Shown piece by piece: positions 17,467 to 26,320 of a stretch of 64,000 bases of DNA. The notes under the pieces were generated by a model, which saw only the letters and a list, made by a program, of their open reading frames with translations, did no database searches and was not told the DNA's origin. How positions within the stretch are numbered: the stretch's first letter is position 1; each line of letters starts with the position of its first letter. A program made the position numbers and the translations under genes. This DNA comes from Pelagibius marinus (GTDB lineage: Bacteria; Pseudomonadota; Alphaproteobacteria; Kiloniellales; Kiloniellaceae), in NCBI RefSeq assembly GCF_014925385.1, contig NZ_JACSDK010000017.1, positions 124,001 to 188,000 of the forward strand, given 5' to 3'.

Positions 17467-18648
17467 ATGACGACTCACTTCTTCCGCAAGGCGCTGCTTC
17501 CGAGCTTGGCGCTTGTTCTCGCGGCGACCACCCCCATCGCGGCCAAGGCCGAGATGGGCGTGAGCGACAGCACCATTACTTTCGGCCAGTCGGCCGCGCT
17601 GGATGGTCCGGCCTCGGCGCTGGGCACCGGCATGCGTGAAGGCATCCTGGCGGCCTTCGCCGAAGCCAACCGCAACGGCGGCGTCGGCGGCCGGCAGCTT
17701 GAGCTGACCAGCCAGGACGACGGCTACGAGCCGGATCGGGCGATCAGCAATGTCCAGAACCTGATCAATCAGGAACAGGTTTTCGGCCTGATCGGTGCCG
17801 TCGGTACGCCGACCTCCAAGGCGACCCAGCCGATCGCCACCGACGCCGGCGTGCCCTTCGTCGGCCCCTTTACGGGCGCCGGCTTCCTGCGCGCGCCGGA
17901 GCTGACCAATGTGGTCAACGTGCGCGGCACCTACGGTCAGGAGACCGAGGCCTGGATCAAGCACCTGACCGAGGATCTCGGCTATGACCGCATCGCCATC
18001 CTGTATCAGGATGATTCCTTCGGTCGCGTCGGACTGGCTGGCGTCAACAAAGCAATGGAAGCGCGGGGCCTGAAGCTGGTGGCCGAGGGCACCTACAAGC
18101 GCAACACCACGGCCGTGAAGTCGGCGCTGCTGGATATCCGCAAGGCGGAGCCGCAGGCGGTTGTCATGGTCGGCGCCTACAAGCCGATCGCCGAGTTCAT
18201 CAAGCTGGCCCGCAAGGTCAAGCTGAACGCGACCTTCGTGAATATCTCCTTTGTCGGCTCGAAGGCGCTGGCCAAGGAACTGGGCCCCGACGGCGAGGGC
18301 GTGGTGATCACCCAGTGCGTGCCCTTCCCCTGGGACACGTCGATTCCGCTGGTCAAGCAGTACCAGGCGGCTCTGAAGGCCAACGACGCGGGCGCCGAGC
18401 CGGGCTTTGTGTCTCTGGAAGGCTACATGGTCGGCCGTGTCGCCATCATGGCGCTGGAGAACGTCCAGGGCGAGCTGACGCGCGAATCGTTCCTCAAGGC
18501 CGTTGCAGACACCGGGACTTTCGACCTCGGTGGTGTGACGCTGACCTATGGCCCGGGTGACAACCAGGGCATGGACGAGGTCTTCCTGTCGGTCATCCAG
18601 GCCGATGGTTCCTTCAAGGCGGTTCAGCGCCTGGGTGGTTCCAGCTAA
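17467..18648 (+). CDS. Branched-chain amino-acid-type ABC substrate-binding protein (orphan)
   Basis: A 393-residue periplasmic binding protein of the LivK type (Peripla_BP_6). Signal peptide at residues 1-28 (ends AAKA). The mature part begins ITFGQSAALDGPASALGTGMREGILAAFAEANRNGG, the usual first lobe of the family, and includes the RTYG-type stretch VRGTYGQETEAW. No permease or ATPase genes are near. A chemoreceptor gene begins about 95 bases after the stop, past a hairpin, so this protein may serve sensing rather than uptake (inference). The ligand is unknown; the family binds amino acids, amides and aromatic acids. Confidence 0.9.
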   Translation: MTTHFFRKALLPSLALVLAATTPIAAKAEMGVSDSTITFGQSAALDGPASALGTGMREGILAAFAEANRNGGVGGRQLELTSQDDGYEPDRAISNVQNLINQEQVFGLIGAVGTPTSKATQPIATDAGVPFVGPFTGAGFLRAPELTNVVNVRGTYGQETEAWIKHLTEDLGYDRIAILYQDDSFGRVGLAGVNKAMEARGLKLVAEGTYKRNTTAVKSALLDIRKAEPQAVVMVGAYKPIAEFIKLARKVKLNATFVNISFVGSKALAKELGPDGEGVVITQCVPFPWDTSIPLVKQYQAALKANDAGAEPGFVSLEGYMVGRVAIMALENVQGELTRESFLKAVADTGTFDLGGVTLTYGPGDNQGMDEVFLSVIQADGSFKAVQRLGGSS

Positions 18649-18661
18649 AGACCAGGAGAGA

Positions 18662-18692
18662 GGGCGCTGCTGCGAGGCAGCGCCCTTCCTTC
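18662..18692 (+). terminator. Intrinsic terminator or attenuator after the binding protein
   Basis: GGGCGCTGC (18662-18670) and GCAGCGCCC (18677-18685) form a perfect nine-pair stem with a six-base loop, followed by TTCCTTCT. It could reduce read-through into the chemoreceptor gene so that more binding protein than receptor is made. Confidence 0.65.
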
Positions 18693-18741
18693 TATGCGCC
18701 GCAACAGCGGCAGACCTGCACGAAGTTTGGGGACAGAGTTT

Positions 18742-20961
18742 ATGAGCGAAGCAACAAATGCGGGCTCTAAGCGCAGCGAAAAGAACGGTTGGGGAAAGTG
18801 GCTTCCGAAGCGCAGATCCTCGAAGGAAGCGAAGCCGGCAAAGCTCAAGTTCAGCGGCGTGGGGATCGGTCCCAGGCTTTTCGGCGCCTTCGGCGCGGTT
18901 GCCTTTCTGACCTTGGCGGCCAGCGCCATCGCCTGGTTTTCTTTCGCCAATGTCGGCAACGTACTGCATCAGGTGACCGACCGTAGCGTGCCGGCCATGA
19001 CCGAGGCGCTGCGCCTCTCGGCAGCCAGCGCCTCGTTGTCCGCCGAAGCGCCGGCGCTTGTCGCTGCGAAGAATGACGAGGAGCGCCGCAAGCTGAATGC
19101 GAGCCTCTTCCCGAAGATCTCGGCCATGGGCTCGACGTTGAGCGCCCTGCGCGAGCGTCTCGGCGATTCCGATCAGCTGAATGCCGTCACCGAGCTCACC
19201 CGGCAGACCACCGGTAACCTCCAGACGCTCAACGCCGCCGTCACTGAGATGCTGCAGCTGCAGGCCGCGCTCGAGGAGAAGGTCGCCGAGGTCGCCGTGG
19301 CGCACAACGAGATCCTCGGCATCACCGTGCCCATGGTCGACGATGTCAATTTCGAGCTGGTGATCGAAGCCGAAGACGCTGCCGAGGTGGGTGGCGCGGC
19401 CGTCACCGAGCTGTTCGACAGTGGTGTCGGCGGCTTGATGGCCGTGCTGCGGACCGAGGCGCACGCGAACATGGTCGAGGGCATTCTGCGCGACGCGGCC
19501 CAGGCCAGCGAAGCGAGCCGTTTGCAGCCGCTGCGTGAGCGCTTCACCGCTGCGCAGGCGGCCCTTCTGGAGAGCGTTGAGAGGATGCCCGCCGGCCATC
19601 AGTCGGAGAGCCTGAAGGGCATGATCACCACCTTGCTGGCGCACGGCACCGAGGCCGGCAACATCTTCGAGATCCGCGAGGCGGCACTGGCGGCTGCGGC
19701 AAACGCTGCGGAGGTGCTGGCCCGCACGCGGCAGTTTTCCGCAGATCTGACCACCGAGGTGGACCGTCTGGTGGCCGTCGCCGGCGACGATCTCAACGTC
19801 GGCATCGATTCCTCCGACGCGGCTATCGCGGGCGGCAAGCTCTGGCTCTTCGCGATCGCCGCGGGCAGCCTTGTCTTCTCCGTGGCCATTGCCTGGCTCT
19901 ACGTTGGTCGCAACCTCTTGGCGCGGCTGTCCGCCGTGGCCGTCTCCATGCGCGAGATCGCCGACGGCAAGCTGGACACCGAGGTCAGGCTGACCGGCAG
20001 CGACGAGATCACCGAGATGGCCAAGACGCTCAGCGTGTTCCGTGACGGCCTGGCAGAGGTCGAGCGCGCCAACGCCAAGATCGCGGAGGAACGCGAGACG
20101 GCGGCGCGCGAACGGCGCGAGGCCATGGTGAAGCTGGCCGACGACTTCGAGGCCAGCGTCATGGGCGTGGTGGAGTCCGTCACCACGGCGTCGAATGAGG
20201 TGCAAACCTCTTCCATGAGCATGACCGACACGGCCAAGGGCGCGAACAGCAAGGCCAACGCCGCCGGCGAAGCCGCCGAGCGGGCAGCCAGCAATGTGCA
20301 GACCGTGGCCAGCGCCGCCGAGGAGCTTGCCTCCTCGATCAAGGAGATCGGGCGGCAGGTCAACCAGTCATCCAACATCGCCACCAACGCCGTGGAGAAG
20401 GGCGAGAAGACCAACCAGCAGGTCGAAGGCCTGTCGGCGGCGGCCCAGAAGGTCGGCGAGGTGGTCGAGCTGATCACCGATATCGCCGAGCAGACCAATC
20501 TGCTGGCCTTGAACGCCACGATCGAGGCGGCGCGCGCCGGCGAGGCGGGCAAGGGCTTCGCCGTGGTAGCCAGCGAGGTCAAGGGACTGGCCACGCAGAC
20601 CGCCAAGGCCACCGAGGATATTGCCGGTCAGATCAAGGACATCCAGAACGCCACCCGTGATGCGGTCACGGCGATCAAGGACATCACCGAGACGATTTCC
20701 GAGATCGACGGCATCGCCACGGCCATTGCCGCGGCGGTCGAGCAGCAGTCCTCGGCGACCCAGGAAATCTCCCGCAACGTGCAGGAGGCCGCTTCCGGGG
20801 CCCAGCAGGCCGGCAGCAACATCACCGGCGTGCATGAGGCGATTGAGGAGACCAGCTCCGCGGCCGATCAGATGCTCAGCGCTTCGACGACCCTGGCCGA
20901 GCAGGCCAACGGCTTGAAGGCGCAAGTGAGCGACTTCCTGAAGCAGGTGCGCAGCGCCTGA
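18742..20961 (+). CDS. Methyl-accepting chemotaxis protein with large periplasmic sensor
   Basis: A 739-residue transmembrane receptor. ATG 18742 is preferred over 18694 because it follows GGGGACAG; the upstream ATG lies against the terminator. A 45-residue basic cytosolic tail precedes TM1 (~48-68). A ~295-residue periplasmic helical region follows, with repeats such as LSAEAPALVAAKNDEERRKL that resemble the helical bimodular/TorS-type sensor. TM2 is ~365-385, followed by a HAMP segment (~387-440), then the signalling domain with the hairpin tip EQTNLLALNATIEAARAGEA (~581-600). No CheR-binding pentapeptide is seen at the end. TorS-type sensors are read through a binding protein; the orphan LivK-type gene just upstream fits that role. 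Confidence 0.92.
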   Translation: MSEATNAGSKRSEKNGWGKWLPKRRSSKEAKPAKLKFSGVGIGPRLFGAFGAVAFLTLAASAIAWFSFANVGNVLHQVTDRSVPAMTEALRLSAASASLSAEAPALVAAKNDEERRKLNASLFPKISAMGSTLSALRERLGDSDQLNAVTELTRQTTGNLQTLNAAVTEMLQLQAALEEKVAEVAVAHNEILGITVPMVDDVNFELVIEAEDAAEVGGAAVTELFDSGVGGLMAVLRTEAHANMVEGILRDAAQASEASRLQPLRERFTAAQAALLESVERMPAGHQSESLKGMITTLLAHGTEAGNIFEIREAALAAAANAAEVLARTRQFSADLTTEVDRLVAVAGDDLNVGIDSSDAAIAGGKLWLFAIAAGSLVFSVAIAWLYVGRNLLARLSAVAVSMREIADGKLDTEVRLTGSDEITEMAKTLSVFRDGLAEVERANAKIAEERETAARERREAMVKLADDFEASVMGVVESVTTASNEVQTSSMSMTDTAKGANSKANAAGEAAERAASNVQTVASAAEELASSIKEIGRQVNQSSNIATNAVEKGEKTNQQVEGLSAAAQKVGEVVELITDIAEQTNLLALNATIEAARAGEAGKGFAVVASEVKGLATQTAKATEDIAGQIKDIQNATRDAVTAIKDITETISEIDGIATAIAAAVEQQSSATQEISRNVQEAASGAQQAGSNITGVHEAIEETSSAADQMLSASTTLAEQANGLKAQVSDFLKQVRSA

Positions 20962-20973
20962 TTTCCGACAAGG

Positions 20974-20999
20974 GGCCGGCGGCTCAGACGCCGTCGGCC
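20974..20999. terminator. Bidirectional hairpin between convergent genes
   Basis: GGCCGGCGGC (20974-20983) and GCCGTCGGCC (20990-20999) pair with one mismatch and a six-base loop. The structure overlaps the stop of the minus-strand DUF6505-like gene and lies just after the chemoreceptor stop. Confidence 0.4.
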
Positions 21000-21502
21000 G
21001 GGTCGTCTTCTGAAGTATCGGGTGTGATTTCCCAGATCTTTGCGTGATCGCCGGCGCGCGCCGGTTCGATGACGCGGAAACGCTCCACGAAACCCTCGTC
21101 ACGCGGTTCGCGTTCGATCGCCAGCAAGGTGCCCAGCTTGTGCTCGCACAAGCCGGCGGCGTCTTCGAGCTCCTGGCGCGCCGCCGCCAGGGCCTGGCCG
21201 AAGCTGGGGGCGCTGTAGGCTTCCTCGATGTGGCGGGCGAGGCGCTCCACCGCGGCGAAAAAGTCGGCTTCGCCGACCTCGGCCACTTCGACCAGCGTTG
21301 TGTGCCCGAAACTCGTCAGGCCAAGCCAGGCGGATTTGAAGGCGATCTGCGCCTTGCCCTCCAGGCGCGCCGGGTCGAGGCCGGCATAGGCGAAGCTGCC
21401 GGGGATGGCCCATTCCCCGACGTCGCAGGGGCGCTCGAAGACATGCAGGTCGGACTGGTCCAGCCGGAGGGCGCGGGGCAGGCGTGTTGGCGTTTGCGTC
21501 AT
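20984..21502 (-). CDS. DUF6505-like protein
   Basis: A 172-residue cytosolic protein with no signal or membrane segment. The N-terminal RALRLDQSDLHVFERPCDVG followed by EWAIPGSFAYAG, plus the GFVERFRVIEPARAGDHAKIW end, resembles the small alphaproteobacterial family DUF6505. I recall this family from genome annotation; its role is not known to me. Two Cys (one in FERPCDVGEW, one in AGLCEHKLG) could bind a metal, but this is a guess. Convergent with the chemoreceptor. The next upstream gene on this strand (GGDEF protein) begins far enough away that coupling is unclear. Confidence 0.65.
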   Translation of the reverse strand: MTQTPTRLPRALRLDQSDLHVFERPCDVGEWAIPGSFAYAGLDPARLEGKAQIAFKSAWLGLTSFGHTTLVEVAEVGEADFFAAVERLARHIEEAYSAPSFGQALAAARQELEDAAGLCEHKLGTLLAIEREPRDEGFVERFRVIEPARAGDHAKIWEITPDTSEDDPADGV

Positions 21503-21546
21503 GACAGGGCGATCCTACACGACAGGACCGCCGCCGCCAGAGCCGT

Positions 21547-22284
21547 TCAGCCGGCGGTGTCTCCAGCGGGCTCCGCGGAGAGCGAGTCCAGCAGTCGCGG
21601 ACCCTTGTTCTTGTAGAGGTTCTGGTCGGCGAAGAAGAGCAGGGTGTCCGGCTGGCTGTTGCGGTCATAGGGGGTCATGCCGAAACCCGCGGAGACGGGT
21701 ATCCGTTTGCCCTGCAACGTCACGATGAGCCCGTTGACCAGGGAGGAGAGCTTGTGGGCCAGCTGCTCGCACTGGCCTTGCGAGGTGTGGGTCATGATGA
21801 CGGCGAATTCGTCGCCGCCGACGCGCGCCACGTAGTCGCTTTCGCGGGTGTTGCGCTTCAGTGTCTGCCCGGTCGCCCGCAGGATTGCGTCGCCGGCGGG
21901 ATGGCCGTAGGTGTCGTTGATGGCCTTGAAATGGTTGAGGTCGCACATCAACAGAAGACCAGTTTCGTCCAGCCGGCGCGCCCGGGCGAGGGCGCGCGAC
22001 AGCTCGGCCTCAAAGCCGCGCCGGTTCAGCAGGCCGGTCAGCTCGTCGGTGACGGAGAGGGATTCGAGGTAGCGGATGCGCGCGCGCTGCAGGGCCATCG
22101 ACTGGTCCGCTTCCGCCGCCGCGGTCAGCAGCTCGTCGAGCAGCTTCAAGCCGGGGGCGCCCAGCGAGTCGGGAGCCGTCTGAGCCAGGCGGCGCAGCCG
22201 GTCCGCCGCGGAGCAGAGCTGCGGCAGGCTGTCCTGGCGGATCAGGTTCTCGATATTCACGTCGTCAAGGACGCTGGGAATCAT
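21547..22284 (-). CDS. GGDEF-domain diguanylate cyclase
   Basis: A 245-residue soluble protein. Residues 1-80 are helical and show no known sensor. The GGDEF domain begins SVTDELTGLLNRRGFEAEL (~residue 75) and carries the catalytic motif RVGGDEFAV. The product-inhibition I-site RxxD is present as RESD exactly five residues before GGDEF. All residues needed for c-di-GMP synthesis appear intact, so activity is likely. The C-terminus ends with an acidic tail. No membrane segment, so it is cytosolic. Two further c-di-GMP or phospho-signalling genes (divK, pleD) lie 4 kb away but are not linked in an operon. Confidence 0.9.
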   Translation of the reverse strand: MIPSVLDDVNIENLIRQDSLPQLCSAADRLRRLAQTAPDSLGAPGLKLLDELLTAAAEADQSMALQRARIRYLESLSVTDELTGLLNRRGFEAELSRALARARRLDETGLLLMCDLNHFKAINDTYGHPAGDAILRATGQTLKRNTRESDYVARVGGDEFAVIMTHTSQGQCEQLAHKLSSLVNGLIVTLQGKRIPVSAGFGMTPYDRNSQPDTLLFFADQNLYKNKGPRLLDSLSAEPAGDTAG

Positions 22285-22570
22285 CGTACGGTTTCCTGCA
22301 AAGGCGGCGTAGTGCTATCTCTGATCGAGTTGCAAGCAACAGGCCAACATAGAAGTCCGTAAAATCAATGCGTTATGCCAGACGACCGCAAGCGGCCCGG
22401 CAAAATCTGCCGCCCGGGCGGCAGCCCTTTCCCCTTCGTACACAGATGTTGCCCGCGCCCGGGCCGGCCCGACCCTCTTTCGCGCGCTTGATTTTTAGCT
22501 GAGAATCAATCACTTGGGGCTTAGTTCCTAAGACGGTCTGCGCTAAGATGCGGATCTATCGGGGGTACGA

Positions 22571-23386
22571 ATGCGACGGATATCTGCGGCGCTGCTGGTG
22601 GCGCTGACAATCGGCTGTGGCGGCGGAGGGCCGGCCGCGGCGGCAATGGCCGGAGAGAGGCTGTCGCCGCACCGGGCGGTCTACGCCCTGTCGCTGGGCA
22701 GCCTGCAGTCGTCCAGTCCCGTGGTCGAGGCGGCGGGCCGATTCGAGTTCGAGTGGAAAGATGTCTGCGACGGCTGGGCGGTGAGCCAGAAGTTCCGCAT
22801 CGCGCTGCTGTACGAAGATGGGGTCTCCGTCAGTTTCGGGTGGAGCCTGTCGTCCTGGGAAGCGATGGACGGCAAGCACTACCGCTTCTTCGTCCGACGC
22901 TTCGACGGCAGCGGCCTGACGGAGTCGGTGCGCGGCAAGGCCGAGCTTGACGAGGACGGCAGCGGCCGGGCCGTGTTCAGCGAGCCGGAAGCCCGCGAGA
23001 TCGATCTGCCCGCCGGGACCCTCTTTCCGACCCACCACACCCTGCACGTACTGGCCCGCGCCGAGGCGGGCGACGTGCCGATCTGGACGCTGGTCTTCGA
23101 CGGCTCCGGCGATGAGGGACTGTTCGGTGTCTCGGCGGCGTTGTCGCGGCGCATGGCGCCTGGAGCGCCGGCACAGATTTCCAGCCCGCTGCTGGACGGC
23201 GTGCCGTCCTGGCGGGTCGACCTGGCTTTCTTCGATGCCGATCAGCGGGACGCCGAGCCGGAGCAGGAACAAGGCCTGCGGCTCTTCGCCAACGGCGTGG
23301 TCGACGAGATGCGTCTGGATTACGGCGACTTCGTGCTGGATGCCGATCTCACCGAACTGACCGAGCTGCCGGCCCCCGACTGCTGA
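22571..23386 (+). CDS. EipB-family cell-envelope protein (DUF1849)
   Basis: A 271-residue exported protein. Signal peptide residues ~1-25 (MRRISAALLVALTIGC then a small-residue run to AAAAMA). The mature start LSPHRAVYALSL, the segment FEFEWKDVCDGWAVSQKF, and the rest form the pattern of DUF1849/EipB. This is a periplasmic beta-spiral fold important for envelope integrity in Brucella. In Brucella EipB an N-terminal and a C-terminal Cys form a disulfide; here KDVCDGW and the terminal PAPDC hold the only mature Cys residues, consistent with the same bond. Convergent with dinB, six bases apart. RBS weak. Confidence 0.88.
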   Translation: MRRISAALLVALTIGCGGGGPAAAAMAGERLSPHRAVYALSLGSLQSSSPVVEAAGRFEFEWKDVCDGWAVSQKFRIALLYEDGVSVSFGWSLSSWEAMDGKHYRFFVRRFDGSGLTESVRGKAELDEDGSGRAVFSEPEAREIDLPAGTLFPTHHTLHVLARAEAGDVPIWTLVFDGSGDEGLFGVSAALSRRMAPGAPAQISSPLLDGVPSWRVDLAFFDADQRDAEPEQEQGLRLFANGVVDEMRLDYGDFVLDADLTELTELPAPDC

Positions 23387-23392
23387 GCCACC

Positions 23393-24739
23393 TTAGGAAT
23401 TTCCCCGCTGCGTTCCCTTCGACGGCGCGCCTTTGTGGAGGTGCAGGCCGCGTCCCTTGAGGATGGCCTGGTCGCCGAGCTTGGCGCGCACCTGGTCGAT
23501 CGCCCGCTCGACCTGCGCCCGCTTGGTGCGCTCGGGATCCAGCAGGTCGGGCAGGTCTGCCCGCTCGGCGGCGACCAGGTCGGCGGCGCCGATGCCGATG
23601 AGGCGGAAAGAGCGGCCGTCGGTCTCCTGTTCCAACAGCGGCTGCGCGGTGCGGTAAAGCTCCTCGGCCAGCTGGGTCGGGGCGCCCAGGCGTCGCGAGC
23701 GGGAGATCTGCCGGAAGTCGGCGGTCTTCAATTTCAGCTGCACAGAGGCGCCGGCCAGGCCCGCCTTCTTGAGCCGCCGCGCGACGGTTTCGCAGAGTGG
23801 CCAGAGGCGCTCCAGCAGCGGCTCGGCGGCGGAGATGTCGCGGTTGAAGGTGGTCTCGGAGGAGATGCTCTTGGCCGGTGAGCGCGGGTTCACGCCGCGG
23901 TCGTCCTGGCCGCGGGCAAAGTGATAAAGCCGCTGGCCGATGCGCCCGTAGTGGCCCACCAGTTCCGCTTCGGAATAGGGCAGCAGGTGTCGCACCAGGG
24001 TGATGCCCTCGCGCGCCAGGGACGCGCGTAGCGACTTGCCCACCCCCCAGATGATGCCCACCGGCTGGTTGGCCAGGAAGCTGGTCGCCGCGTCGAAGCC
24101 CAGCACGGCGAAGCCGCGGGGCTTGTCCAGATCCGAAGCGATCTTGGCGAAGAACTTATTGTAGCTGAGGCCAACGGAGGCGGTGAGATCCAGCTCCCGC
24201 TCGATGTCGCGCACCAGCCGGGCCAGGCTGCGGGCGGGCCAGCCGTGGTGCAGCGCCTCGGTGCCCGAGAGGTCGAGGAAGGCCTCGTCGATGGACAGCG
24301 GCTCGACCAGCGGCGTCAACTCCAGCATGCGTTCGCGGATGGTGCGGCCGACCTCGGCGTACTTGGCCATGTCGGGGCGGATCACCACCGCGTCGGGGCA
24401 GGCCTTGAGCGCCTTGAACATGGGCATGGCCGAATGGACGCCATACATGCGCGCCACGTAGCAGGCGGCGGAGACCACGCCGCGCTGGCCGCCACCGACG
24501 ATCACCGGCTTGTCGCGCAGTTCCGGACGGTCGCGCTTTTCGACGCTGGCGTAGAAGGCGTCGCAGTCGATGTGGGCCAGGCTCAGGCGGTCCAGGTCCG
24601 GGTGCCAGACCAGGCGCGGACTGTCGCAGGCGGGGCAGCGGCGCGGCCGGGCTTCCTTCGTCGGCGGCTCGGGATAGGTCTCCAGGCAGTCGCGGCAGAG
24701 ACCTGGTATGGCTCGACCTGGTATGGCTCGGTCGGGCAT
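23393..24739 (-). CDS. dinB: DNA polymerase IV (Y family)
   Basis: Error-prone translesion polymerase. The 448-residue product starts with an unusual repeated RAIPG-RAIPG stretch, caused by a 15-base tandem duplication. A small Cys cluster follows (CRDC ... CPAC), a likely zinc-binding N-terminal module seen in alphaproteobacterial DinB. The catalytic palm carries HIDCDAFYASVEKRDRPEL (first Asp) and LSIDEAFLDL (Asp-Glu). HhH and little-finger domains follow to ~residue 420. A clamp-binding peptide is not obvious at the C-terminus. The start is four bases after the upstream ROK kinase stop, so the two are co-transcribed. Confidence 0.93.
   Translation of the reverse strand: MPDRAIPGRAIPGLCRDCLETYPEPPTKEARPRRCPACDSPRLVWHPDLDRLSLAHIDCDAFYASVEKRDRPELRDKPVIVGGGQRGVVSAACYVARMYGVHSAMPMFKALKACPDAVVIRPDMAKYAEVGRTIRERMLELTPLVEPLSIDEAFLDLSGTEALHHGWPARSLARLVRDIERELDLTASVGLSYNKFFAKIASDLDKPRGFAVLGFDAATSFLANQPVGIIWGVGKSLRASLAREGITLVRHLLPYSEAELVGHYGRIGQRLYHFARGQDDRGVNPRSPAKSISSETTFNRDISAAEPLLERLWPLCETVARRLKKAGLAGASVQLKLKTADFRQISRSRRLGAPTQLAEELYRTAQPLLEQETDGRSFRLIGIGAADLVAAERADLPDLLDPERTKRAQVERAIDQVRAKLGDQAILKGRGLHLHKGAPSKGTQRGNS
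24701..24730. repeat. 15-base tandem duplication in the dinB 5' end
   Basis: ACCTGGTATGGCTCG occurs twice in a row (24701-24715, 24716-24730) on the plus strand. It is in frame and doubles the peptide RAIPG near the DinB N-terminus. A third, diverged partial copy (GGTCGGGCATGGCTC) follows, which contains the start codon. Confidence 0.85.
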
Positions 24740-24742
24740 GGC

Positions 24743-25672
24743 TCAGGACGCTTCGGCCAGGGCCGCCGGCAGTTCTTCCGGCCGCCATAGCCGCGCGGCG
24801 CCGAAGACGCCGCTGGAATCGCCGTGGCGGGCTTTCAGCAAGCGGGTGGCCACATGGTCGGAAAAGACGTAGCGGGTCAGCAGGGCTGGCACCCTGTCAT
24901 AGAAGCGGTCGACGTTGGAGAGGCCGCCGCCCAGGACGACGGCATCGGGGTCGATGATATTGATGACGTGGGCGAGGGCGCGGGCCAAGCGGTCCTCGTA
25001 GCGGATCAGGGCAGCCTCGGCCGCCGCTTCGCCCGACGCGGCGCGCTCGACGACGTCCTTCGCGGTGCCCTCGCGCCCGCCGTGGCCATGGTAGTCGCGG
25101 GCCAGGTTGGGGCCGGAGAGGAAAGTCTCGATGCAACCCTGTTTGCCGCAGTAGCAGTCCGCCCCCGGGCGTTCTTCGGCGGTGGGCCAGGGCAGGGGGT
25201 TGTGGCCCCACTCGCCGGCGATGGCGTTGGGGCCGACCAGCGGACGCCCGCCGACCACGATGCCGCCGCCGACCCCGGTGCCGACGATGACGCCGAAGAC
25301 CACCTCGAAGCCGGCCGCCGCGCCGTCGGCGGCTTCCGAGATCGCCAAGCAGTTGGCATCGTTCATCAGGCGGACCGGGCGCTCCAGGGCCGCGGCCAGG
25401 TCACGGTCCAGCGGCTGGCCGAGAAGCCAGGTAGAGCTGGCATTCTTGATCAAACCTGTGGTTGCGGAGAGCGCGCCGGGAATACCCACCCCGACACTGC
25501 CCCGGCGCCCCAGGTTGTCCTCAACCTCTTGAACCAGAACGACAATCGCGCGCAGCGTCGCGGCGTAGTCGCCGCGCGGCGTGGGCACGCGCTTGCGGAT
25601 CATAACCCCGCCGTCGCTGTCCAGGGCGGCGACCTCAATCTTCGTGCCGCCGAGATCCACTCCGATCTGCAT
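24743..25672 (-). CDS. ROK family sugar kinase (fructokinase / NAG kinase-like)
   Basis: A 309-residue kinase of the ROK family. ATP loop MQIGVDLGGTKIEVAALD at the start, catalytic Asp in LMNDANCLA (~105), GTGVGGGIVV, and the ROK zinc site CYCGKQGCIETFLSG (residues ~172-186) preceded by GEWGHNPLPW. The last third carries DAVVLGGGLSN. The substrate cannot be fixed: the pattern fits Mak-type fructokinase or N-acetylglucosamine/N-acetylmannosamine kinases. It precedes dinB by three bases on the same strand and is divergent from divK. Confidence 0.88.
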   Translation of the reverse strand: MQIGVDLGGTKIEVAALDSDGGVMIRKRVPTPRGDYAATLRAIVVLVQEVEDNLGRRGSVGVGIPGALSATTGLIKNASSTWLLGQPLDRDLAAALERPVRLMNDANCLAISEAADGAAAGFEVVFGVIVGTGVGGGIVVGGRPLVGPNAIAGEWGHNPLPWPTAEERPGADCYCGKQGCIETFLSGPNLARDYHGHGGREGTAKDVVERAASGEAAAEAALIRYEDRLARALAHVINIIDPDAVVLGGGLSNVDRFYDRVPALLTRYVFSDHVATRLLKARHGDSSGVFGAARLWRPEELPAALAEAS

Positions 25673-25932
25673 GATTCCCCTATCTTTTCGGAATGTAGTT
25701 CTGTTGCCCCGCAGGCAGGAATGTTACCAAAGCTTACCAAAAATTAACTTTGTTCCTCTATCAATGATGAGATTCCGGCGATCCGGCCAGGCGTTGAAAA
25801 TGCAGGGCCGCCGTCGGGAGTTCAGGAACTGTCGGTACCGTCTTTCACCAGGACTGTGCCCTTCACTCACGGGGACTTATCGGGCAGGGCAATCAGATGA
25901 TGAATGGAACGAATATCGTCAAAGAGGCAGGT

Positions 25933-26298
25933 GTGGCTAAGACCGTCCTGATCGTGGAGGATAACGAGCTGAACATGAAGCTCTTCCACGATCTTCTCGA
26001 GGCACATGGCTACAACATCCTCCAGACCAAAGACGGCATGGAGGCGCTGCGCCTGGCGCGCGAGCATCACCCTGACCTGATTCTGATGGATATTCAGCTG
26101 CCGGAAGTCTCCGGGCTCGAGGTCACCAAGTGGATCAAGGAAGACGACAATCTGAAGTCGATCCCCGTGGTCGCCGTCACGGCCTTCGCCATGAAGGGCG
26201 ACGAGGAGAAGATCCGCGAGGGCGGCTGCGAGGCCTACATCGCCAAGCCGATTTCCGTCACCAACTTCCTGGAGACCGTCGAGCGGTTCCTCAGCTAG
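25933..26298 (+). CDS. divK: Cell-cycle response regulator DivK
   Basis: A 121-residue single-domain receiver. The sequence [27 protein letters not shown] and [24 protein letters not shown] are DivK hallmarks. The acidic pair and the phospho-acceptor Asp (in MDIQLPE) are intact, as are the conserved Thr/Ala ([11 protein letters not shown]) and Lys (AKPIS). In Caulobacter it is phosphorylated by DivJ/PleC and controls CtrA. The GTG at 25933, with GAGG just upstream, reproduces the usual DivK N-terminus. An ATG at 25897 would add a 12-residue extension ([12 protein letters not shown]). pleD follows 22 bases later, the classical pair. Confidence 0.94.
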   Translation: MAKTVLIVEDNELNMKLFHDLLEAHGYNILQTKDGMEALRLAREHHPDLILMDIQLPEVSGLEVTKWIKEDDNLKSIPVVAVTAFAMKGDEEKIREGGCEAYIAKPISVTNFLETVERFLS

Positions 26299-26320
26299 CC
26301 GCGGCGGGACTTCCTCCGAT

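Noticed and set aside
17407-20205. A 932-residue minus-strand frame opposite the binding-protein and chemoreceptor genes
   Set aside because: Antisense to two genes with clear domains and signal/membrane segments; high GC suppresses stops in shadow frames.
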